Of a DNA stretch of 64,000 nucleotides, positions 57,769 through 64,000 are shown one piece after another. The notes below the pieces were generated by a model. That model was not told the DNA's origin and did no database searches. It worked only from the letters and a program-made list of their open reading frames with translations. The stretch spans positions 1-64,000 of the forward strand of contig JAJKHS010000066.1 of NCBI GenBank assembly GCA_021154885.1. Direction: 5' to 3'. The position numbers were made by a program, and so were the translations under genes. Source of the stretch: Thermoanaerobaculum sp. Its GTDB lineage: Bacteria > Acidobacteriota > Thermoanaerobaculia > Multivoradales > UBA5704. The first letter of the stretch is position 1, and the number at the start of each line of letters is the position of its first letter.

Positions 57769-59529
57769 ATGGTTGTCAGCCGCGGCTGCATCGCCCTCGC
57801 CGGAATCTGCGGCCTGGGGCTCGTCGCCTCCCCCGCCGGGGCCCAGCCCTGGGGGACCCTGGCCTCGTGGCTCCGCGCCGGCTCGGCCGGGGCGCCGGTC
57901 CTCGCCGCCGGACCGGAGTCCCCGGCGGCCATTCCCCCCGGGAGCGTCATCGCCGAGGTCCACGTCCTGCCCCGCAATATCTTCGACCCCCGCCAGGATG
58001 GGGAGAATCGCCGGCTCTTCCGCCTCGCCAACCTCCTCCACCGCACCACCCGTGCCAAGGTGATCGAGCGCCAGCTCCTGTTCCGGCCCGGGGACGCCTT
58101 CTCCCCCGAGCTGGTCGAGGAGTCCGCCCGCCTGCTGCGCACCAACGACTATCTCTACGACGTGGAGATGAGGCCCGCGCTGCGGCCGGACGGCAAGGTG
58201 GACGTGGAGGTGGTGACCCGCGACGTCTGGACGCTCGCCGGAGGATTGAGCTTCGGCCGCGCCGGCGGCGTCAACACCACCAGCTTCTCGGCGGAGGATA
58301 CGAACCTCCTGGGCACGGGCAAGGACCTGACGGTGGCGCGCATCGGCAGCGTGGACCGGGTCTCCAACCTGGTCCGCTTCCGCGACCCCAACCTGGCCGG
58401 CAGCCGGCTGCAGCTCCTCGCCTCCTATGCCAAGAATACCGATGGCGACCGCCAGCGCTTCGAGCTGGAGCGTCCTTTCTATTCTCTCGACAGCCGCTGG
58501 GCCGCGGGGCTGCGGCTGTTCCGTGACGATCGCCTCGAGCAGCTCTACACCAGCGGCAAGGTCGCCACCGGCTTTCGCCACGTCAACGCCGCCGCCGAGG
58601 TCCACGCCGGGCTCTCTCCGGGCCTCGTGAACGGCACGGCACGGCGGTGGGAGCTCGGCTTCACCTGGTCGCGGGACGACTTCACGACCTCACCCCTGTT
58701 CATCCCCGGTCCCGTGTTCATTTTCAAGAGCCTGCTGCTTTCAACCCAGCAGCTCCTCGCTCCGCCGGCCAATCGCGCCCTGGCCTACCCGTGGGTGCGC
58801 TTCGAGTCGATCCAGGACCGCTATGTCGTGGAGAAGGACCTCGACCGCATCCAACGCTCGGAGGACCTCAATCTCGGGCGGCGTTGGAACCTGCTGGCGG
58901 GCTACTCCACCCCCGCCTTCGGCGGCCTCGGCAACCGCTGGATCCTGCAGGGAGCGGCGGCGGAGGGCTGGCGGCCGGCGCCCCGCCAGCTCCTCCTGGC
59001 CCAGCTCGGGGTCTCGACCCGGTGGTATCGCGACGAGGCCGAAAACCTGGTGGCCGGCGGCCGCGTCCGCTGGTTCGCCCGCGACTTCGGAGACCACCTC
59101 TTCTACGCCTCGCTGGGCGCCGACCTCGCCCACCGGCTGGACAGCGAAGACCAGCTCCTGCTCGGCGGCGACAGCGGCCTGCGCGGCTACCCCCTGCGCT
59201 ACGAGGCCGGCGACCGCCGCGTGCTGTTCACCGCCGAGCAGCGCTTCTTCAGCGACCGCGAGCTGTTCCACCTGATCCATCCCGGCGCCGCGGTCTTCTT
59301 CGACGCCGGCCGGGCCTGGTTCGTCGACGCTCCCGTCGACAAGTTTCAGCGCTTCGTCCAGCGCACGGACGGCAAGGTCCTGCGCGACGTCGGCCTCGGC
59401 CTGCGCCTGGGCTCCAGCCGCTCGTCGCGCGGCGCCGTGGTGCACGTCGACGTCGCCTTCCCCCTCGACCGCAGCGGCGCCAGCCTCAAAGCGGTCCAGT
59501 GGTTGGTGTCGACGCGGGACACCTTCTAG
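57769..59529 (+). CDS. Omp85 superfamily outer-membrane protein (BamA/ShlB-like)
   Basis: This is a 586-residue protein with a signal peptide (IALAGICGLGLVASPAGA), one POTRA-like domain at about 58-150 (LLFRPGDAFSPELVEESARL), and a beta-barrel. The barrel holds the Omp85 landmark LLLGGDSGLRGYPLRYEAG near residue 465, comparable with the (V/I)RG(F/Y) loop motif. It ends WLVSTRDTF, with the terminal Phe of outer-membrane barrels. With one POTRA it is shorter than BamA and could be a TamA-like or two-partner-secretion-like member. AGGAG precedes ATG 57769. Its stop overlaps the convergent gene by four bases. Confidence 0.85.
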   Translation: MVVSRGCIALAGICGLGLVASPAGAQPWGTLASWLRAGSAGAPVLAAGPESPAAIPPGSVIAEVHVLPRNIFDPRQDGENRRLFRLANLLHRTTRAKVIERQLLFRPGDAFSPELVEESARLLRTNDYLYDVEMRPALRPDGKVDVEVVTRDVWTLAGGLSFGRAGGVNTTSFSAEDTNLLGTGKDLTVARIGSVDRVSNLVRFRDPNLAGSRLQLLASYAKNTDGDRQRFELERPFYSLDSRWAAGLRLFRDDRLEQLYTSGKVATGFRHVNAAAEVHAGLSPGLVNGTARRWELGFTWSRDDFTTSPLFIPGPVFIFKSLLLSTQQLLAPPANRALAYPWVRFESIQDRYVVEKDLDRIQRSEDLNLGRRWNLLAGYSTPAFGGLGNRWILQGAAAEGWRPAPRQLLLAQLGVSTRWYRDEAENLVAGGRVRWFARDFGDHLFYASLGADLAHRLDSEDQLLLGGDSGLRGYPLRYEAGDRRVLFTAEQRFFSDRELFHLIHPGAAVFFDAGRAWFVDAPVDKFQRFVQRTDGKVLRDVGLGLRLGSSRSSRGAVVHVDVAFPLDRSGASLKAVQWLVSTRDTF

Positions 59530-60449
59530 AACCGGGTGCCGATGGACAGGAACGGCTCGCGGTACTGCCGCGCCGAGCGGCCCCACAGCCACTGGTTGTA
59601 GCCGATCTCAAAATTGCTCCGGCTGTTGCGGATCGGAATGATGAAGCTGACCCCGGCCTTGAGATAGCTGGCGTCGTTGAAATTGTAGGTGGGGCTGGAG
59701 CCGAAGCGGTCGTCCGGCTGCGACTTCGTGTCGTTGTTCAGGCTGTGGATGAAATTCACCGCTCCCTTGACGGCGATGCCGTGCCAATGCAGGGGGTAGC
59801 CGATTTCCGCCCACACCGGAACGGCGTCCGCCGGCGCCCCTTCGCGCCACGTGTAGCCGGCCTCGAAATTCATCCAGCCCGCGCCGTCCATGTAGGAGTG
59901 GCTCACCATGTAGCCCAGCGTGTAGTCATGCTTGAGCAGGCCCCGCCACTTCGGGCTGACGGCGATGCGGTTGCCCTTGCTGTCGAGGATGTAGCGGCTG
60001 TAGGGACCGGGGAAGTCGTAGAGGAACGGCGTCCGGGTGTTGGCGTCGATCGCCATGGGCCAGTCCCCCTTGGTCACGGCGTACTTGAGGCCGAACCAGG
60101 AGTCGGTGAAGCCCGAGTTCTTCTCTTCGTTGACGTGGGGTCCCTCCAGGCCATAGAGATAGTTGATCAGAAAAGTCCCCGAGAGCCGGGGGAGCAGCCC
60201 GATCTCGCCCGAGAGGTAGGTGTAGCGAAAATCGTGATTCTGGCGCGCCGGCACGCCGCTGTTGAACGCCGAGACGTGCAGCAGGAAGTCGCCGTTCGCG
60301 TTCCACGACGTGTTCGCCGTCTTGCGGCTGAACCCCAGACTGACGTCGACCTTGCCGGGGTCCATAACCCAGGCGCCGCCGCAGAACCCCGCGACCGGAA
60401 AAGCCAGCAAAGAGAGAAACATTGCAACCGCCCGACGAACCCCTGTCAT
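59526..60449 (-). CDS. Putative outer-membrane beta-barrel protein
   Basis: This is a 307-residue protein with a signal peptide (VAMFLSLLAFPVAGFCGG) and alternating aromatic/polar strands such as FRYTYLSGEIGLLPRLSG, VSHSYMDGAGWMNFEAGYTW and SNFEIGYNQWLWG. It ends in a terminal Phe (LSIGTRF), typical of outer-membrane barrels. I do not recognise the family. ATG 60449 has GAGGAGG upstream. It shares the CTAG stop overlap with the Omp85 gene. A role as a small porin or adhesin is possible but not shown. Confidence 0.72.
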   Translation of the reverse strand: MTGVRRAVAMFLSLLAFPVAGFCGGAWVMDPGKVDVSLGFSRKTANTSWNANGDFLLHVSAFNSGVPARQNHDFRYTYLSGEIGLLPRLSGTFLINYLYGLEGPHVNEEKNSGFTDSWFGLKYAVTKGDWPMAIDANTRTPFLYDFPGPYSRYILDSKGNRIAVSPKWRGLLKHDYTLGYMVSHSYMDGAGWMNFEAGYTWREGAPADAVPVWAEIGYPLHWHGIAVKGAVNFIHSLNNDTKSQPDDRFGSSPTYNFNDASYLKAGVSFIIPIRNSRSNFEIGYNQWLWGRSARQYREPFLSIGTRF

Positions 60450-60518
60450 CGTGTGCCTCCTCAAAACGTCTGTCCCTCTAGCTTAGCAGGTGCTTCGCAA
60501 CGAGAGGAGCGATCCGAT

Positions 60519-61787
60519 TCAGAACCCGAACGTCGGAGACCCGTCGTGCTCAGCCTCTCCGCCATCCACTCCCCGGACCCCCTTGTCCACGATCTCCAGA
60601 GCCTCGATCTCGTCGCCGCCGGCCGCTCCCATCTCCTTGAAGCGGCGGGCGGCGGGAAGGACGCGCTGCTCCAGGGAGCCCACGGCCTTGTTGTAGGCGT
60701 CGACGCTCTGGCCGAGGCTCTTGCCCATCGCTGCCAAATGGCCGGCGAAGGTCCGCAGGCGCTCGTAGAGGGACTTGCCGAGCTCGCTGATCTGCTTCGC
60801 GTTCTCCTCCACCTGGGCCTGGCGCCAGCCATAGGCCACGGCGCGGAGGAGGGCGATGAGGGTGGTGGGCGTCGCCAGGATCACCCGCTGCTCGACGCCG
60901 TGCTCGATCAGGCCCGGGTCCTGCTCCAGGGCGGCGCTGAAAAAGGTCTCCCCCGGCAGGAAGAGGACGACGAGCTCCGGCGCCGGCTCGAACTGGGCCC
61001 AGTAGTTCTTCGCCGCCAGCTTGGTGAGGTGGCTGCGGATCTGCCGCGCGTGCTCCCGCAGTTTGGCCCTGCGGCCGTCCTCGTCCACGGCGTCGAGGGA
61101 ATCCAGATAGGCGTCCAGCGGGGCCTTGGCGTCGATGACGATGTTCTTCTGATTGGGCAGGCGCACCACGAGGTCGGGGCGCTGGCGGCCGTCCTCAGTG
61201 GTGACGGAGGCCTGAACGGCGAAGTCGCAATAGGCCACCATCCCCGCCATCTCCACCACCCGCTGGAGCTGGATCTCCCCCCAGCGTCCCCGCGTCCCCG
61301 GGTTGCGCAGGGCTCCCACCAACCGGGTCGTCTCCCGCTCCAGATTGGCCTGGGCCCCGGCCAGCCCTTTCAGATGGTCGGTGAGGCTCGAGTAGGCCAC
61401 GGCGCGGGCGGTCTCGATTTCCTGGATCTTCTGGTCCACCTTGTCGAGCGACTCGCGCAACGGCTTCACCAACTCGCCGATGGCCTGCTGGCGCAGCTCC
61501 AGGTCCCCCTTTGCCCTTTCCTGGAAGGTGGCCAGAGTGGCCTGGGCGAGGTGGAGGAAGCTCTGGTTGTTGCTCTTCAGCGCCTCGTCGGAAAGGGCCT
61601 TGAAGGCATTCGAGAGCTGGGCCTGAGCCTCGTTGAGCAGCCGCAGCTTCTCGCCGGCGCCCTGCCGCTCGGCGTCGAGCTGAGCCCGCAGACGGGCGAT
61701 CTCAGCCTGGAGCCGTGCGAAGAGCCACGCGGCGGTCAACAAGCCGAAGCCCAGGAGGACCAGAAGGAGGACGACCGGGCTGTCCAT
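60519..61787 (-). CDS. rmuC: DNA recombination protein RmuC family
   Basis: This is a 422-residue protein with an N-terminal membrane helix (VVLLLVLLGFGLLTAAWLF), a coiled coil to about residue 110, and the RmuC nuclease-like core: GALRNPGTRGRWGEIQLQRV, QRPDLVVRLPNQKNIVIDAK and APELVVLFLPGETFFSAAL. RmuC proteins limit inversion and rearrangement at inverted repeats in E. coli. Its neighbours are unrelated. The Asp/Lys pair in VIDAK matches the PD-(D/E)XK-like active site. Confidence 0.92.
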   Translation of the reverse strand: MDSPVVLLLVLLGFGLLTAAWLFARLQAEIARLRAQLDAERQGAGEKLRLLNEAQAQLSNAFKALSDEALKSNNQSFLHLAQATLATFQERAKGDLELRQQAIGELVKPLRESLDKVDQKIQEIETARAVAYSSLTDHLKGLAGAQANLERETTRLVGALRNPGTRGRWGEIQLQRVVEMAGMVAYCDFAVQASVTTEDGRQRPDLVVRLPNQKNIVIDAKAPLDAYLDSLDAVDEDGRRAKLREHARQIRSHLTKLAAKNYWAQFEPAPELVVLFLPGETFFSAALEQDPGLIEHGVEQRVILATPTTLIALLRAVAYGWRQAQVEENAKQISELGKSLYERLRTFAGHLAAMGKSLGQSVDAYNKAVGSLEQRVLPAARRFKEMGAAGGDEIEALEIVDKGVRGVDGGEAEHDGSPTFGF

Positions 61788-61832
61788 GGACCCCAGTATA
61801 GCCTCGCTTGCGTCGGGTTTACGCTCCTGGGA

Positions 61833-63041
61833 CTATCGCGCCAGCAGGCTCCGCGCGATCACCAGCCGCTGCATCTCGCTGGTGCCCTCGTAGATGGTGG
61901 TCACGCGCACGTCGCGGTAGAGGCGGGAGATCTCGTAGTCCTCGTGGAAGCCGTTGCCGCCGTGGATCTGCAGGCTCTCCCAGCAGGCGCGGTTGGCGGC
62001 CTCAGAGGCGTAGACCTTGGCCTGCGCCGCCAGGCGCCCGGCCTGGGACGTGTGCTCGGCCGCGCCGGCGCCGTGGGTGAGGGCCCGCGCCGCGGCGAGC
62101 TCGGTCGCGATCTGGGCGATCTTGAACTGGATGGCCTGGTGGTCGGCGATGGGGACGCCGAACTGCACACGGTCTTTCGCGTAGGCCACGGCCAGCTCCA
62201 GGGCCCGCTGGTGGATGCCCACCGACTGGGCCGCGATCCCCAGCCGCGAGTGGCCGAGGGTGGCGAGGGCGATCTTCAGTCCCTGCCCCTCCTCACCCAG
62301 GAGGTTCTCGGCCGGTACCCGGCAATCCGTGAAGTAGATCTGCGCCGTGCGCGAGGACCTGAGCCCCAGCTTCTCCTCGGGCTGGCCGACGGAGAAGCCC
62401 GGAGCGTCGCCGGGCACCACGAAGGCGGACAACCCCCGCTTCCCCGCCTCCGGGTTGGTCCGCGCCACCACCACGTACCAGCCGGCGAAGCCGGCGTTGG
62501 TGATCCACGCCTTCTCGCCGTTGAGTATCCAGTGATCGCCGGCAGCGCCGTCCCGCCGGGCCGTCGTCTTGAGACTCCCGGCGTCGCTCCCCGCGCCGGG
62601 CTCGGTGAGGCCGAAGCCGCCGAGGGTCTGGCCCGCGGCGAGCGCCGGCAGCACCTTGCGCTTCAGCGCCTCGCTGCCGAACCGGACGATCGGCCAGCAG
62701 CAGACCGAGTTGGTGACGCTCATCGTCACCGCGACGGCCGGATCGACCCGCGCGACCTCCTCGATGGCCAGCAGATAGGAGAGCGTGTCCGTGCCGGCGC
62801 CGCCGTACTCCTCGGGGACCAGCATGCCAAGGAGGCCCATCTCCCCCATCTCCTGGAAGACGTCCAGCGGGAAGCGGTGCTCGCGGTCCCGCTCGGCCAC
62901 GCCCGGCCGGATGCGCTGCTCGGCGAAACGCCGCACCTCGTCGCGCAGCAGCTCCTGGTCCTCGGTCAAGGAGAAGTCGACACCGGTGTCCGCGGCAGCG
63001 GCAGCGATCACATCGGACTTGGGCTCGGCGAGAACGGTCAT
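61833..63041 (-). CDS. Acyl-CoA dehydrogenase
   Basis: This is a 402-residue FAD enzyme of fatty-acid or amino-acid beta-oxidation. Motifs: LLGMLVPEEYGGAGTDTLSY, GFGLTEPGAGSDAGSLKTTA for FAD/acyl binding, EKAWITNAGFAG, and TTIYEGTSEMQRLVIAR with the catalytic Glu of the short/medium-chain group. Its start is 15 bases after the stop of a second acyl-CoA dehydrogenase on the same strand, so both are likely one operon. Chain length is not readable from sequence. Confidence 0.93.
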   Translation of the reverse strand: MTVLAEPKSDVIAAAAADTGVDFSLTEDQELLRDEVRRFAEQRIRPGVAERDREHRFPLDVFQEMGEMGLLGMLVPEEYGGAGTDTLSYLLAIEEVARVDPAVAVTMSVTNSVCCWPIVRFGSEALKRKVLPALAAGQTLGGFGLTEPGAGSDAGSLKTTARRDGAAGDHWILNGEKAWITNAGFAGWYVVVARTNPEAGKRGLSAFVVPGDAPGFSVGQPEEKLGLRSSRTAQIYFTDCRVPAENLLGEEGQGLKIALATLGHSRLGIAAQSVGIHQRALELAVAYAKDRVQFGVPIADHQAIQFKIAQIATELAAARALTHGAGAAEHTSQAGRLAAQAKVYASEAANRACWESLQIHGGNGFHEDYEISRLYRDVRVTTIYEGTSEMQRLVIARSLLAR

Positions 63042-63056
63042 GGGCGCCTCCCCTGC

Positions 63057-64000
63057 TCACGCCTTGTTGAGGACCCAGTCGGCGATCACCATCTTCTGGA
63101 TCTCGCTCGTGCCCTCATAGATCTCGGTGATGCGGGCGTCGCGGAAGTAGCGCTCGACGTTATACTCCTTGGTGTAACCGTAACCGCCGTGAATCTGCAG
63201 CGCCTTGTTAGTCACCCGCTGTGCCATCTCCGAAGCGAAGAGCTTCGCCTGCGCGGCCTCCAGGGTGTAGCGCCTGGCGTTCTCCTTGGTCCACGCCGCC
63301 TTCCAGGTGAGGAGACGGGCGGCGTCGAGCTCGGTCGCCATGTCCGCCAGGTAGAACTGGATGGCCTGGAAGTCCGAGAGGTGCTGGTTGAACTGCTCGC
63401 GCTGCTGGGAGTAGGCCAGGGCCTCCTCGAAAGCCGCCTGGGCGATGCCGATGGCCTGGGCGGCGATGCCGATGCGGCCGCCGTCGAGGGTGGCCATGGC
63501 GACCTTGAAACCGTCGCCCTCCCCGCCCAGCCGCCACTTCGCGGGGACGCGCAGGTTCTCGAACGCCAGCTCGGTGGTGCCCGAGGCGTTGACCCCCAGC
63601 TTGAACTCGTGGGTGCCGTGGCTGTAGCCCGGGGTGTCCGCCGGCACGATGAAGCAGGTGATCCCCTTGTGCTTGAGCGCCATGTCGACGCTGGCGAAGA
63701 CCAGGGCGACGTCGGCGTCGGTGCCGTTGGTGATGAACACCTTGTTGCCGTCGAGGACGTAGTCGTCGCCGTCGCGCCGGGCGGTGGTGCGCAGGCCGGC
63801 GGGATCGCTGCCGGCGCCCGGCTCGGTCAAGGCGAAGCAGCCGAGCTTGCGGCCGGCCGCGAGGGGGGTCAGGAACTCCTGCTTCTGCTCCTCGGTGCCG
63901 AACTTCAACAGCGGATCGCAGACCAGGGAGTTGTTCACCGACAGGATGACGCCCGAGGTGGCGCAGGCCCGGCTGATCTCCTCGATGACCACGCAGTAGG
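63057..64000 (-). CDS. Acyl-CoA dehydrogenase (5' end beyond the window)
   Basis: The frame is open to the right window edge, so the N-terminal part of about 70 residues lies outside. The visible 313 codons include SYCVVIEEISR-type opening, CFALTEPGAGSDPAGLRTTA, VFITNGTDADVALVF, and the catalytic IYEGTSEIQKM near the C-terminus. It fits short-chain (butyryl-CoA-like) dehydrogenases. It precedes the second acyl-CoA dehydrogenase by 15 bases, a common paired arrangement in beta-oxidation operons. Confidence 0.92.
   Translation of the reverse strand, partial: YCVVIEEISRACATSGVILSVNNSLVCDPLLKFGTEEQKQEFLTPLAAGRKLGCFALTEPGAGSDPAGLRTTARRDGDDYVLDGNKVFITNGTDADVALVFASVDMALKHKGITCFIVPADTPGYSHGTHEFKLGVNASGTTELAFENLRVPAKWRLGGEGDGFKVAMATLDGGRIGIAAQAIGIAQAAFEEALAYSQQREQFNQHLSDFQAIQFYLADMATELDAARLLTWKAAWTKENARRYTLEAAQAKLFASEMAQRVTNKALQIHGGYGYTKEYNVERYFRDARITEIYEGTSEIQKMVIADWVLNKA

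Noticed and set aside
56050-58605. A much longer HtrA (851 codons)
   Set aside because: The upstream extension overlaps the divergent Omp85-family gene in antisense and lacks a signal peptide at its start; ATG 57588 gives a normal HtrA with its own export signal.

Overview
The window is GC-rich bacterial chromosome that reads best as an Acidobacteriota (Thermoanaerobaculia/Holophagae-like) genome. The main clues are a PadR regulator paired with an ADOP-type duplicated FtsX permease, many secreted proteins ending in three cysteine-paired S-layer-homology (SLH) modules, and Gram-negative envelope genes (an Omp85-family protein, HtrA). The taxonomic call is inference; there is no rRNA or marker tRNA here. 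I saw no CRISPR array, insertion sequence or prophage.

Layout. 1-2200: a small accessory stretch with a RibD-C/dihydrofolate-reductase-like protein, a VOC protein and, on the minus strand, a 54-residue peptide that looks like an orphan class I lanthipeptide precursor. 2197-25833: a surface-polysaccharide locus that begins with an rlmA-like rRNA methyltransferase, followed by many glycosyltransferases (several are two- or three-domain fusions), GDP-fucose synthase, methyltransferases, three polytopic membrane proteins, a pyruvyltransferase fusion and UDP-GlcNAc 2-epimerase. The matching ABC exporter (Wzm/Wzt-like) lies 20 kb away at 46181-47748, with another glycosyltransferase beside it.

26020-28428: a compact unit made of a 63-residue Tat-signal peptide (predicted mature part about 20 residues), a divergent PqqD-like protein, an HPr-kinase-related kinase and a convergent NTP_transf_5-type nucleotidyltransferase. 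It has the tailoring enzymes seen in some lasso-peptide clusters but no protease or cyclase. This is my best candidate for an undescribed system.

28442-45001: a secreted-protein island. It holds two head-to-head metzincin-like paralogues (one with a broken zinc motif), a PQQ-type sugar dehydrogenase, an SLH protein, a reprolysin-like protease, and a 1830-residue Rhs protein that carries three SLH modules inside its YD-repeat shell and ends in a colicin E5-like RNase tip with a coupled candidate immunity gene. A truncated Rhs fragment sits beyond it.

47814-64000: PadR/ADOP pair with two palindromic operators; lipoprotein/Nramp-like/PRC-barrel operon; two small membrane proteins; pyrE; an NtrC-type regulator; htrA; an Omp85-family protein; a putative outer-membrane protein; rmuC; and two acyl-CoA dehydrogenases, the last cut by the window edge.
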